Shown here: one piece after another, positions 18,253 to 27,838 of the stretch
How positions within the stretch are numbered: the first letter of the stretch is position 1
How the letters are laid out: each line of letters begins with the position of its first letter
Assembly (NCBI RefSeq): GCF_024346975.1
Contig: NZ_AP024886.1
Location: 868,001 to 932,000 of the forward strand
Source of the DNA: Vibrio neonatus
Lineage (GTDB): Bacteria > Pseudomonadota > Gammaproteobacteria > Enterobacterales > Vibrionaceae
Direction: 5' to 3'
Length of the DNA: 64,000 nucleotides
The notes under the pieces: generated by a model
What the model was told of the DNA's origin: nothing
Seen by the model: only the letters and a program-made list of their open reading frames with translations
Database searches by the model: none
Made by a program: the position numbers and the translations under genes

Positions 18253-18756
18253 ATGCCTGCTCTTTATGCTTGTCCCTGATACCTTTTCTTAGAGTCTATT
18301 TTTAAAGACCATTCTTGATGCTTGCTCTTATACCACTCTCAGAGACAATGACTTATTGAAATGTCTTGCTATCACCACTCCCAATCAATAAATGATCATC
18401 TTTGCTGTTCAAAACCCAAAGCGTCCACCGTTAATACCACGTTAAATCACACACAAAATGGCAACCAATTGTTCAATATTGAAAGATTGAATTACCTGGG
18501 TACATTTCACAATCTAGCGGGTATTGAATAAAAAATACTCGTTGCGAATTAAGTTCAAGCAAACCTTAAAAACTGGTCTACGCTATTAAACATTAAACTA
18601 TTCTTACGTTTATATGAAAAGATTACATCTTGTAATACTAAAGCAAATGCACAAGCGTTGCATAATTAAACAAAAACGGGATATTTTTTATTTTTAAAAA
18701 ACATAAGCTATTGATTTTTAAGTAAAAAATATCAACTTGATATTCAAATCCAAAAA
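18253..18756. other. Intergenic region before the SSS symporter
   Basis: About 500 bp without a visible gene or repeat. It is AT-rich toward the 3' end, where the regulated promoter of the symporter gene begins. Confidence 0.4.
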
Positions 18757-18795
18757 TGTGACCTGGATCACGTTAAGTGTATATTGTAGTACAAT
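18757..18795 (+). promoter_or_regulatory. CRP-like site plus operator-like palindrome upstream of SSS symporter
   Basis: TGTGACCTGGATCACG at 18757-18772 is the best CRP match in the window. ATTGTAGTACAAT at 18783-18795, 10 bp later, is a perfect palindrome of the regulon type with a variant centre. The start codon is 60 bp downstream. Confidence 0.65.
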
Positions 18796-18855
18796 TAACA
18801 GTGGAAAAAAGCTAAGCTTGACCCTAGTTAATCTAAGACCTTAAGGCTGAAATAA

Positions 18856-20607
18856 ATGACTATTGATACTTTTGTTGTGATCGCCTACTTCTTCTTCTTA
18901 TTAGCCATTGGCTGGATGTTCAGAAAATTTACAACATCCACCAGTGACTACTTCAGGGGTGGCGGTAAGATGTTGTGGTGGATGGTTGGTGCAACTGCTT
19001 TTATGACGCAGTTTTCCGCATGGACATTCACAGGTGCTGCTGGACGTGCATTCTCCGACGGTTTCGTCGTAGTAATTCTCTTCCTAGCTAACGCATTTGG
19101 CTATTTCATGAACTACATCTATTTTGCACCGAAGTTCCGTCAACTTCGCGTAGTAACAGCTATCGAAGCAATTCGTCAGCGTTTCGGCAAAACTTCAGAG
19201 CAGTTCTTCACTTGGGCAGGTATGCCTGACAGCATGATTTCAGCCGGTGTTTGGTTGAACGGTCTTGCTATCTTCGTTGCTGCTGTATTCCATATCCCTA
19301 TGGAAGCAACCATTATCGTTACTGGTTTAGTTCTAATGCTAATGGCGGTAACAGGTGGTTCTTGGGCGGTTGTTGCTTCTGATTTCATGCAAATGCTTGT
19401 AATCATGGCGGTAACAATTACTTGTGCTATCGCTGCATACTTTGCAGGTGGTGGTATTGGTAACATCGTTAGCAACTTCCAAGGCGACTTCATGCTGGGT
19501 AACAACCTTAACTACGTGAGCATCTTCATCCTTTGGATCGTGTTCATCTTTGTTAAGCAGTTCGGTGTAATGAACAACAGTATCAATGCGTACCGTTACC
19601 TTTGTGCTAAAGACAGTGACAATGCACGTAAAGCGGCAGGCCTAGCTTGTGTCCTTATGATCATTGGTCCACTAATTTGGTTCTTACCTCCTTGGTACAT
19701 GGCCGCTTTCCAACCTGATTTTGCAGCACAATATGCAGATATGGGTAGCAAAGCTGGTGATGCTGCATACTTAGCATTCGTTGAAAACGTAATGCCTGCT
19801 GGTATGGTTGGTCTACTGATGTCTGCAATGTTTGCAGCAACAATGTCTTCTATGGACTCAGGCCTAAACCGTAACGCTGGTATCTTCATCATGAACTTCT
19901 ACAGCCCTATTCTACGTCCACATGCGTCGCAGAAAGAGCTAGTAGCAGTAAGTAAAGCAACCACTGTTATTCTTGGTTTGATCATCATCGCGATTGGTCT
20001 ATTCATCAACTCATTGAAACACCTAAGCTTGTTCGACATTGTATTGAACATCGGTGCGTTAATTGGTTTCCCAATGCTTATCCCTATCCTACTAGGTATG
20101 TGGATTCGCAAGACTCCAGACTGGGCTGCATGGACGACTCTAATTGTCGGTGGTATTGTTTCTTACATCTTCGGTATCGCGCTTACAGCGCACGATGTAG
20201 AACACATCTTTGGTTTGGATCAAGCACTGACTACGCGTGAGTGGGCTGACCTTAAAGTAGGTCTAAGCTTAGCAGCACACGTAATCTTTACGGGTGGCTT
20301 CTTCTTGCTAACAACACTTGCGTACAAAGGTCTTACACCTGAACGTGAAAAAGAAGTTGACCAACTATTCACTAACTGGAACACCCCTGTTGTTGCAGAA
20401 GGTGAAGCTCAACAAGACCTTGATACTAAACAACGTTCAATGCTTGGTAACCTAATCTGCGTAGCGGGTTTTGGTGTACTAGCAATGGCACTTATTCCGA
20501 ACGAACCAACAGGACGTCTATTGTTCCTAGTTTGTGGTTCAATCGTATTGTGTGTTGGTATCCTACTTGTTAACGCATCAAGAAAAGGCGCACGTCAAGC
20601 AGCTTAA
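18856..20607 (+). CDS. Sodium:solute symporter, SSS family (oligoalginate/DEH uptake, ToaA-like)
   Basis: 583 aa inner-membrane protein with about 14 hydrophobic helices in the LeuT-type SSS arrangement. The first helix begins IDTFVVIAYFFFLLAIGW, followed by the conserved SDYFRGGGKMLWWMVG region, and later there is the SSMDSGLNRNAGIF block near the sodium site. Long symporters of this type next to PL17 and KDG genes import oligoalginate or DEH with sodium in Vibrio alginate degraders. The substrate here is inferred from that context. The gene has its own CRP/operator promoter and terminator. Confidence 0.88.
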   Translation: MTIDTFVVIAYFFFLLAIGWMFRKFTTSTSDYFRGGGKMLWWMVGATAFMTQFSAWTFTGAAGRAFSDGFVVVILFLANAFGYFMNYIYFAPKFRQLRVVTAIEAIRQRFGKTSEQFFTWAGMPDSMISAGVWLNGLAIFVAAVFHIPMEATIIVTGLVLMLMAVTGGSWAVVASDFMQMLVIMAVTITCAIAAYFAGGGIGNIVSNFQGDFMLGNNLNYVSIFILWIVFIFVKQFGVMNNSINAYRYLCAKDSDNARKAAGLACVLMIIGPLIWFLPPWYMAAFQPDFAAQYADMGSKAGDAAYLAFVENVMPAGMVGLLMSAMFAATMSSMDSGLNRNAGIFIMNFYSPILRPHASQKELVAVSKATTVILGLIIIAIGLFINSLKHLSLFDIVLNIGALIGFPMLIPILLGMWIRKTPDWAAWTTLIVGGIVSYIFGIALTAHDVEHIFGLDQALTTREWADLKVGLSLAAHVIFTGGFFLLTTLAYKGLTPEREKEVDQLFTNWNTPVVAEGEAQQDLDTKQRSMLGNLICVAGFGVLAMALIPNEPTGRLLFLVCGSIVLCVGILLVNASRKGARQAA

Positions 20608-20635
20608 TCGCTGATACTGACTAAGTCGCTATACT

Positions 20636-20669
20636 AAAACCCTAGTTAATCTATTAACTAGGGTTTTTT
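20636..20669 (+). terminator. Rho-independent terminator of the symporter gene
   Basis: AAAACCCTAGTTAAT / ATTAACTAGGGTTTT makes a near-perfect stem with a T-run. Confidence 0.9.
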
Positions 20670-20764
20670 GTTTCTGTCCTATCCCTTCTTCTATCCCCTT
20701 CTATCCCCTCTATTTTTGATTCTATTTACTGCTTATGTAGCAAACTTGAACTGAGGTTCGGCTT

Positions 20765-20926
20765 ATACCAATCACACTAAGTAAGTGATCAGAGCTAACG
20801 CAGGAAAAATGCTCGAGAACAAGGCAGAATTTTTCGATAAGTAGTTATTCTACAATCAAAAATTCTAACGCCGTTATCGAGCATTTTAACAAGCTAGAAT
20901 GATCAGTTATTTAGTACGATTGGTAT
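20765..20926. repeat. 162-bp imperfect palindromic repeat, copy 2 (MITE-like)
   Basis: Same length and nearly the same sequence as 9882-10043, with mirrored ends ATACCAATC and inner mirrored blocks. It lies between the symporter terminator and the amtB regulatory region, has no coding capacity, and marks the right side of the alginate region. Confidence 0.85.
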
Positions 20927-20959
20927 TAATATCCCTGCACCATAAAACATCTGACCCGC

Positions 20960-21017
20960 GCACCATTACAGCGCACCAATTTAGTGCCAACACAACAGTT
21001 ATGCACCAAAACAATGC
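20960..21017 (+). promoter_or_regulatory. NtrC-like enhancer sites upstream of amtB
   Basis: GCACCAATTTAGTGC at 20973-20987 fits the NtrC dyad GCAC-N7-GTGC exactly. Two weaker versions with one mismatch lie at 20960-20974 (overlapping) and 21003-21017. All are 150-210 bp before the sigma-54-type promoter, a normal enhancer distance. Confidence 0.65.
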
Positions 21018-21167
21018 ACCACATCACATTATCTATGTTTAATTGCACAACATAAGAGCGTTACTCCACTACTTTTTATCTTGTTATGCCGACAAAAACA
21101 GCACATTGAACAGGTTTTGCACGGTTTTCACAAAAACCTGTACTGTTTATTCAGTTAAGCCAAAAAC

Positions 21168-21183
21168 TGGAACGTTTTTTGCA
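21168..21183 (+). promoter_or_regulatory. Sigma-54-type (-24/-12) promoter of amtB
   Basis: TGGAACGTTTTTTGCA differs from the RpoN consensus TGGCACG-N4-TTGCA at one base, with the invariant GG and GC in correct spacing. The ATG of amtB lies 41 bp after it. Confidence 0.75.
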
Positions 21184-21224
21184 GTAATAAATCCAGAAAT
21201 TAGACACTCATCTGGATACAAATT

Positions 21225-22427
21225 ATGGACAACATTAGTCAGGCAATTGGTGCCGTTGCGCAGAGCGCAGATACTTTATTCATCCTTCTTGGTGCCATCA
21301 TGGTTCTTGCGATGCACGCAGGCTTTGCTTTCTTAGAAGTGGGGACTGTACGTCATAAGAACCAAGTCAATGCCTTAGTAAAAATCATGGCCGACTTTGC
21401 ACTGGCAACCGTGGCTTATTTTGTGATTGGCTACCAAATTGCTTACGGACAAAACTTTTTTGTCAGTGCCGACACCTTAGTGCAAAACCACGGCTATGAA
21501 CTGGTTAAGTTCTTTTTCTTACTGACCTTTGCCGCCGCGATTCCTGCCATTGTTTCTGGTGGTATCGCAGAGCGAAGCAAGTTCAAACCGTTTCTATTTT
21601 CATCGGCACTTATCGTCGCTTTTGTTTATCCATTTTTCGAAGGTGTCATTTGGAACGGTAACTTTGGTTTCCAAGCCTGGCTAGAGAACCAATTTGGTGC
21701 ACAGTTCCATGATTTTGCAGGCTCTGTTGTGGTGCATGGCATGGGTGGATGGTTGGCATTAGTGGCGATTTATCTACTGGGCTCTCGTCGCGGCCGTAAA
21801 CCAGGCATTGCTTTTGCGCCTTCTAACATTCCATTTCTAGCGCTTGGTGCTTGGGTTCTGACTGTTGGTTGGTTTGGCTTTAACGTCATGTCAGCACAAA
21901 CCTTAGACGGTGTGAATGGACTGGTTGCGGTAAACAGCTTAATGGCGATGGTAGGCGGCACGCTCGTTGCGCTTATCGTAGGCAGAAGTGATCCAGGCTT
22001 TATTCACAATGGTCCATTAGCCGGTTTAGTTGCAGTATGTGCAGGCTCAGACATCATGCATCCTGTTGGCGCATTTGTTGTCGGTGGTATTGCCGGTGCA
22101 CTATTTGTTTGGGTATTTACCAAATTACAGCGCAGCACAAAAATTGATGACGTGCTAGGTGTATGGCCGTTACACGGATTGTGTGGTGTATGGGGCGCAA
22201 TTGCAGCAGGTATCTTTGGCTCACCGCTACTAGGTGGTCTAGGCGGCGTTAGCCTTATCTCACAAATCATTGGTACTGTTGCGGGCGTTATCGTCGCAAT
22301 CGTAGGCGGTTTTATTGTGTACGGCATCATCAACAAGCTATTTGGTTTACGTTTAAGCCAAGAAGACGAATTTATTGGTGCTGACCTTGCTATCCATAAA
22401 ATCGGCTCCACCAGCGCTGACAAATAA
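21225..22427 (+). CDS. amtB: Ammonium transporter, Amt/MEP/Rh family
   Basis: 400 aa inner-membrane channel with 11 predicted helices. It takes up ammonium when nitrogen is scarce. The family signature DFAGSVVVHGMGG carries the first of the twin pore histidines (about residue 169). WPLHGLCGVWGAIAAGIF (about 313-330) carries the second region. The GIAERSKF block (about 119) is also typical. The gene stands alone: no glnK/PII gene is beside it, unlike the common glnK-amtB pair. The promoter evidence (sigma-54 plus NtrC-like sites) agrees with nitrogen control. No strong Shine-Dalgarno is seen before the chosen ATG, though the start gives a normal N-terminal helix. Confidence 0.92.
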   Translation: MDNISQAIGAVAQSADTLFILLGAIMVLAMHAGFAFLEVGTVRHKNQVNALVKIMADFALATVAYFVIGYQIAYGQNFFVSADTLVQNHGYELVKFFFLLTFAAAIPAIVSGGIAERSKFKPFLFSSALIVAFVYPFFEGVIWNGNFGFQAWLENQFGAQFHDFAGSVVVHGMGGWLALVAIYLLGSRRGRKPGIAFAPSNIPFLALGAWVLTVGWFGFNVMSAQTLDGVNGLVAVNSLMAMVGGTLVALIVGRSDPGFIHNGPLAGLVAVCAGSDIMHPVGAFVVGGIAGALFVWVFTKLQRSTKIDDVLGVWPLHGLCGVWGAIAAGIFGSPLLGGLGGVSLISQIIGTVAGVIVAIVGGFIVYGIINKLFGLRLSQEDEFIGADLAIHKIGSTSADK

Positions 22428-22457
22428 TTTCTAGTCGTTATCCTCCATCCTCTATGG

Positions 22458-22492
22458 CAACCTGTCACTTTATCAGTGGCAGGTTGTTTTTT
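22458..22492 (+). terminator. Rho-independent terminator of amtB
   Basis: CAACCTGTCACT / AGTGGCAGGTTG stem with one mismatch, followed by TTTTTT. Confidence 0.85.
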
Positions 22493-22568
22493 ATCGCCTC
22501 AAGCGTATTCATATCGCACACTCGCTCACTTTTCGTTACCATACGCTTTTACTTCACACTAGCGCACT

Positions 22569-23030
22569 ATGACTGACACCCCTCTGATTGACAAAGAACC
22601 CCTACGCCAAGATCTATTGCAAGTGCTGCATGCTCAGCGTCTCAACGCATTAAAAGCGGCAGATAGTGCGCACGGTGACGCCACCCATGAACAAAGCGTC
22701 GCCGAGACTCAATATGACACAGTAGCGATTGAAGCTGCCTATCTCGCTCACGGACAATCGCAACGCGTCGCCGATTGTGATGCTATGATCAGCTGCCTTA
22801 ATTCATTGGTACTGCGCGACTTCGACGATCTTGACGAGATATCACTGGGGGCCATTGTCACCCTCGATAATGGCATGACTTGCTGGCTGTTGCCTGTTTG
22901 TGGTGGATTTAAAGTTGATAACGACAAACTGGTGGTGATTACGCCGCAGTCACCTTTGGGACAGATGATCAATGGCGCGGAAGTTGGGGATACGCTGGCC
23001 AATGGCCGAACGATCACTGACTTACAGTAA
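22569..23030 (+). CDS. GreA/GreB-family C-terminal domain protein
   Basis: 153 aa. The C-terminal half (about 85-150) resembles the GreA/GreB FKBP-like domain: ISLGAIVTLDNG, then ITPQSPLGQMINGAEVGDTL, the usual ending of these factors. The N-terminal half is helical (about 5-80) but lacks the clear acidic tip of a full GreA coiled coil, so anti-pause cleavage activity is doubtful. It may bind RNA polymerase through the C-domain like other Gre-factor homologues. It is monocistronic. Confidence 0.65.
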   Translation: MTDTPLIDKEPLRQDLLQVLHAQRLNALKAADSAHGDATHEQSVAETQYDTVAIEAAYLAHGQSQRVADCDAMISCLNSLVLRDFDDLDEISLGAIVTLDNGMTCWLLPVCGGFKVDNDKLVVITPQSPLGQMINGAEVGDTLANGRTITDLQ

Positions 23031-23050
23031 CTGTACTCTATAAAAAAATA

Positions 23051-23081
23051 AAGGCTTAAGTTACAGCGTAACTCAAGCCTT
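23051..23081. terminator. Hairpin between convergent genes
   Basis: AAGGCTTAAGTTAC / GTAACTCAAGCCTT forms a long stem with a mismatch between the Gre-like gene (plus) and the large helicase gene (minus). T-runs are short, so it is a moderate terminator. Confidence 0.6.
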
Positions 23082-23131
23082 CTAGTATGCAGTCGTGGCT
23101 TAGATAGTGATCCAGGATTTAGAGCGGTAAA

Positions 23132-26100
23132 TCACGCATGTGGCATGCGGTAGGTATCACCGGTTAGACTGATTTTCTTCGCATTCACCAATTCCACCAG
23201 CACTGCTTCTACTTTACTGCGCATCGCTTGACTGGTACTTGAAAAGCCTAGCACTTCAGTCACACCACGAATCAAATCATCTTGTGGGATAGAAAAAGTA
23301 TCATTAACAGTTTCGACTGCCGCTAATGCAATTTCATCGTCACAAATAAAGTCAAACTTACGTTCATTGTTCGGCAAGTTTTTGCGGTTACGCACGCTGG
23401 TTTCTTTATCATGATAAATCACATAATCACCATCAACATGGAGTTTACCTGTGTGTTGCAACTCCTGTAACGCATCCCCGATAGAGCGCATAATACGCGC
23501 GCCAGTACGGGTCGTACCGAGTGCTGACAACAAGCGTATCGCCAAATGCTTAGCGTGCATTGGCGACTCTACTTTCAATACCGTTTCTATGTCGCTAGCC
23601 AGTTGATACTGCTCCATTTCAGGAATGGTATTACCCGGTTTTAAATACAGATTTTGCACGTCAGCCACTGCATAAGTTGCGCCAGATTGTTCGACTTCAA
23701 CTTGGCTTTCCACTCGCTCAATACTGGCTTTAGGCGCGGGTTTTTGCGCAGGTTTTGGCTTGACCACTTGCTCATCAAAATTAGCATAATAAGCCTTGGC
23801 GGAGCGCAGTGCGTCATCCAAACGTTGCGACTCTTTATGACGATTTCTAAACCAGTCAGTACTCCAAATACGATGGAAACGCCAACCAAGCCCTTCTAAC
23901 ACACCTTGACGAATACGGTCTCTATCTCTGGCGCTTTTTGAGCTGTGATAGGTTGCGCCATCACATTCAACCGCCAACATGTAACGCCCCTCTTTGCTTG
24001 GGTCACGCACCGCAATATCAATATAGAATCCCGCACAACCCACTTGCGGTTGTACGCTATAACCCAGGCTACGAATAGTGGAAATCACCTCTTCTTCAAA
24101 CGGAGAATCCGGCTCTTTACCCGTTTCCTCAGCGCGAATCAGTTGCTTGGTGTCGGCATAATGTAGGAAATGCTTTAATGCGCGCACGCCAAATGGCGAT
24201 TCTGCTGTGGTCGGCATTTCTTCTGATTTAAAGTTACAAAATACCTGCATTGCCAGGCGAGAACGCGAGATCAATACATTCAAACGGCGCTCGCCCCCTG
24301 CTGAGTTGACTGGGCCAAAGCTCATTGGCAAGCGCCCTTCGGCTGTCTTACCGTAACCGATACTGATATAGATACTGTCCCTTTCATCACCCTGCACGTT
24401 TTCTAAGTTTTTCACAAAGAAATCTTCGCCTTCTGGGTGGTGCGCAAAGAAATGCTCCAACTGCGGATTTTCTTTACGCAATCGCTCGACTTCAAGCAAT
24501 ATCGCGTCACGTTGCGCAGTACTAAATGCCACCACACCCAATGTTTGATGCGGCATGGTTGTCGCATGCTCAATCACCGCTTTAGCAACCGCTTGCGCTT
24601 CGCCAACATTGACTCGCGCGCCACCTCGGTCATAAGTGGTTTCAGGTAGATAGTTAAACGTCAGTCCCGTTGCATCCGGATTAATGCCTGATGATGGGAA
24701 GATCATCAGCTTGTTGTCATAAAACTCTTGGTTAGAAACGGCAATCAATGATTCATGGCGACTACGATAGTGCCAGCGCAGCATTCTTTCAGGTGCTCCA
24801 GAGGCTAAGAACATGCCTAGAATACTTTCAATATCCGCCGTTAAGCTCTCTTCGGCTTCTTCATCATCTAAAGTGAACTGACGACCAAAGAAGCTAGTTG
24901 GTGGCATCTGCTTGGTATCGCCCACCACAATTACTTGTTTGCCACGCAATATTGCGCCTAAACCATCGGCTACTTTTACCTGTGACGCTTCATCAAACAC
25001 CACCAGATCAAACTCAATACTGCCCGGCTCAAGATAGGTCGAAATTGACATCGGGCTCATCATAAACACAGGTTTAATTTGCTGAATGGCTCTGCCCGAA
25101 CGATTAAGTAGGCGGCGGATTGGCAGGTGTCTGCGCTTTTTATTAAACTCTCGGCGCAGCGTTTCCACCTCACCACGAGCACTTGGGTTTGGCAAACGTG
25201 CGTATAAATCTTCCACTAATTTCTCTTGAGCAAAACCAAACAGCTGTTTGTCTATCACTCTAAACTGCTCGATGCAGTGCTCATGCCCCACTCGGTCAAA
25301 TTCACTGATCGCTTGTTCTTTCTCATACACCTCATTCACAAGTTGCGAGTAGAACTGATATTGGAACGCCAGTAACAAGGATTCAGGTTTACTCTGCCAA
25401 GTGCGAGCGAGTATGCTCCAAGCGGATAACTCTTGTTCATCTAATCTTGCGCTAATACGGTTAAAACGCACCAATTCATACAAAGCGTCTAGATCAATTG
25501 GCAATGCTTGTAGCTGTTGCATGGAGCGTAGACTTAGCTGCTCAGCAAAGGCTTCGACATCCATTTGCAATGCAATACACAACTCATCAAGCAAAGCATC
25601 ATGAGTAGCAAGCTGCTCATTGACAGTATCCATTTGCCCTTGCGATATTGGGCTTTGCTGCGCATCAAACACGTTTGCTACACTAGGGTCAATGCGCTGC
25701 TCATTAATCGCGGTAGTGGCTTGATACAACCACTGCAAAGGCTCAAGTAGCGAGCCCCAATCGGTGTTTGAGTTTCGGTAGTGGCTACCAATAACGGCAA
25801 TCGCCACCTGCGCCGACTCAACAAATTTCTTCTGCTTAGATTCAAAGTCTTGCATTGCATCAATTGCATTAAGCCAGTCGTTGACGTCACCCTTAAGGCC
25901 GTCTTTTCGTAACCCTGCATAACTGGCCTTCATTTTTCTAAAGTCGCCTGATAAGAAGCGCCACCACTTTTTACCTGTGGTGGAAAATGTGCCGCGAAGC
26001 GTTGTCCAATCGTAATCAAATGCGGCATCGACAAACTCACTTTCTAGGGTTTGTCTATCCGTTTGCAATGACAAACCTTGCTCAGCAAACTGCAAAATCG

Positions 26101-27838
26101 CTTCGCCCTGTTGCGACCACTTTGAAGTATCACTATTTAAGCCTTGTAAATTTGGCTTTGAGGCAATCATCTGCAATGAAGCAAGCGCTTTTAAGGCATC
26201 ACTATATGACTCTATAGGTAAGGCAAGATTGGCGCTGCTTGCTAAAGTTTTTACCTGTTCAATCAACTGACATTTTGCGTCCACCAGCTTTGATGACAGT
26301 GTTTTGCTACTGGAAAGCAGTGCTGGTGAGGCTTCACACAAGGTGGTCGGGTTAAAGGCATTGTCCATTGGCGAGCCATGCGCGCTAATGTAATCCACTA
26401 ACTCTTGAATATTGCCTAGCGCTTGTTTGTATTGGCTTTTTGACCACTGACTAATAACTGGCGTGATTTCAGGTAATAGGGTTTTATCAATGTCGCACTC
26501 TTGCAGGCGTTGCTCAGCTTGCAATGAATGGCCTAATGCCACTTGATAACTAACGCCAGTATCGGCAATCGGCGTATTCACCGCTTTGCTGTAGTTATCC
26601 AATTGGGCGCGCAACGCCACCAATTTTTGGATATCGTCACTGCGCTGAGGTGTCACTGGCGCTTTTTGTAGTAAAGTCTCTTCAAGAGAGCCTAACACCG
26701 CTTTTTTATTGGCTTTATGCGAGTGAAGCTCAAGTACCGAATCACCAATATTACAGTTGTCTAAACGTCGTTTTACCACATCTAATGCGGCCATTTTCTC
26801 CGCCACAAATAACACTTTTTTATCGTCGGCTAAGGCTTGCGAAATAATATTAGCGATCGTTTGCGATTTACCTGTCCCCGGCGGCCCTTGAATTACAAGG
26901 TTCGCGCCAGATTTAGCCGCTAGTACCGCTTCCGTTTGGCTAGAATCGGAATCAAGTACCAACTGAATGGCTTCGGCTTTATTGACATCCATTGGCGTGG
27001 AATCTAAACGCGTGCTATCAGATTCAAAACCGCCACCGAATAACTTTTGAATCACCGCATTTTCTGACGGTTTTTGTCCATCAGGCCACGCCTCATCAGA
27101 CAGGTCTTGGTACATCTGAAACTTACCAAAAGAGAAAAAGCTCAGAGCGATTTTGTCACTGACCACCTGCCAGCGTTTTTCTTTTGCGACCGCTTCGCTG
27201 ACTAACTCAAAATAGTGCTGTAAATCAAACTCGCCATCGTCGCTTTCACATTTAGGCAATTCAATGGCAAAATCCATTTTGAGTTTGGCTGCAAGGGTTA
27301 AGTTGGTGCCCAGATCCGCTTCAGTATATCTAAGCTTAAACGCATCACCGGCTTCTGCGCGGGTCAGTTTAACGGGAATTAAAATTAGCGGAGCGTAACG
27401 GGCTTTACTGGAATGGTCGTCTTCGTACCATTGTAAAAAGCCAGTAGCGATATACAAAAGATCCACACCTTGCTCTTGCACATAAGTGAGCGCTTCTGAG
27501 TGAATTTTAAGTAGACGAGTATCTAAACTGCGGCGAAATAATTGAGTTTGCAGTGAATTATCTTCGTGGCGTTTATCGCCAACACTGCCTTGCAGATGCT
27601 CGGTCAATTCACTCAATAACAAAGGTGAATTTTCATCTTCTAAAGCATCAGGAGCGGCAATGAATTTCATTTCCCGACTCTTATTCACCAAAGTATCAAA
27701 AACCTGAGAGGATTTTTCATCCACAATTTCTAAAACCTTAGCACCCTTACCTAAGCTAAGCAGTGTGTTGCCACGCAACCCCATGTCCAAGAGCTCTTGG
27801 CGACTTTTTTCAAACACACTTTTGATTTTCATACTCAT
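23132..27838 (-). CDS. DUF4011 / superfamily 1 helicase / Vsr-like nuclease protein
   Basis: 1568 aa. Domain order: DUF4011 N-terminal region (about 1-200); P-loop with QGPPGTGKSQT (about 318); a long helical insertion; the second half of the SF1 helicase with DEASQ (about 948), GDTKQMPPTSFF, HYRSRHESL, NVQGDERD and LNVLISRSR (about 1188); a Vsr/MTES_1575-type endonuclease with YIDIAV and VECDGATYH (about 1277-1295) and the later WSTDWF; and a DUF3320-like C-terminal winged-helix region. The protein should couple ATP-driven nucleic-acid movement to cutting. A DUF4011-helicase-Vsr layout has been described as a one-gene anti-phage system (Hhe, from memory), so defence is a fair hypothesis. It stands alone, with no methylase or partner gene beside it. 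All catalytic motifs appear intact. Confidence 0.85.
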   Translation of the reverse strand: MSMKIKSVFEKSRQELLDMGLRGNTLLSLGKGAKVLEIVDEKSSQVFDTLVNKSREMKFIAAPDALEDENSPLLLSELTEHLQGSVGDKRHEDNSLQTQLFRRSLDTRLLKIHSEALTYVQEQGVDLLYIATGFLQWYEDDHSSKARYAPLILIPVKLTRAEAGDAFKLRYTEADLGTNLTLAAKLKMDFAIELPKCESDDGEFDLQHYFELVSEAVAKEKRWQVVSDKIALSFFSFGKFQMYQDLSDEAWPDGQKPSENAVIQKLFGGGFESDSTRLDSTPMDVNKAEAIQLVLDSDSSQTEAVLAAKSGANLVIQGPPGTGKSQTIANIISQALADDKKVLFVAEKMAALDVVKRRLDNCNIGDSVLELHSHKANKKAVLGSLEETLLQKAPVTPQRSDDIQKLVALRAQLDNYSKAVNTPIADTGVSYQVALGHSLQAEQRLQECDIDKTLLPEITPVISQWSKSQYKQALGNIQELVDYISAHGSPMDNAFNPTTLCEASPALLSSSKTLSSKLVDAKCQLIEQVKTLASSANLALPIESYSDALKALASLQMIASKPNLQGLNSDTSKWSQQGEAILQFAEQGLSLQTDRQTLESEFVDAAFDYDWTTLRGTFSTTGKKWWRFLSGDFRKMKASYAGLRKDGLKGDVNDWLNAIDAMQDFESKQKKFVESAQVAIAVIGSHYRNSNTDWGSLLEPLQWLYQATTAINEQRIDPSVANVFDAQQSPISQGQMDTVNEQLATHDALLDELCIALQMDVEAFAEQLSLRSMQQLQALPIDLDALYELVRFNRISARLDEQELSAWSILARTWQSKPESLLLAFQYQFYSQLVNEVYEKEQAISEFDRVGHEHCIEQFRVIDKQLFGFAQEKLVEDLYARLPNPSARGEVETLRREFNKKRRHLPIRRLLNRSGRAIQQIKPVFMMSPMSISTYLEPGSIEFDLVVFDEASQVKVADGLGAILRGKQVIVVGDTKQMPPTSFFGRQFTLDDEEAEESLTADIESILGMFLASGAPERMLRWHYRSRHESLIAVSNQEFYDNKLMIFPSSGINPDATGLTFNYLPETTYDRGGARVNVGEAQAVAKAVIEHATTMPHQTLGVVAFSTAQRDAILLEVERLRKENPQLEHFFAHHPEGEDFFVKNLENVQGDERDSIYISIGYGKTAEGRLPMSFGPVNSAGGERRLNVLISRSRLAMQVFCNFKSEEMPTTAESPFGVRALKHFLHYADTKQLIRAEETGKEPDSPFEEEVISTIRSLGYSVQPQVGCAGFYIDIAVRDPSKEGRYMLAVECDGATYHSSKSARDRDRIRQGVLEGLGWRFHRIWSTDWFRNRHKESQRLDDALRSAKAYYANFDEQVVKPKPAQKPAPKASIERVESQVEVEQSGATYAVADVQNLYLKPGNTIPEMEQYQLASDIETVLKVESPMHAKHLAIRLLSALGTTRTGARIMRSIGDALQELQHTGKLHVDGDYVIYHDKETSVRNRKNLPNNERKFDFICDDEIALAAVETVNDTFSIPQDDLIRGVTEVLGFSSTSQAMRSKVEAVLVELVNAKKISLTGDTYRMPHA

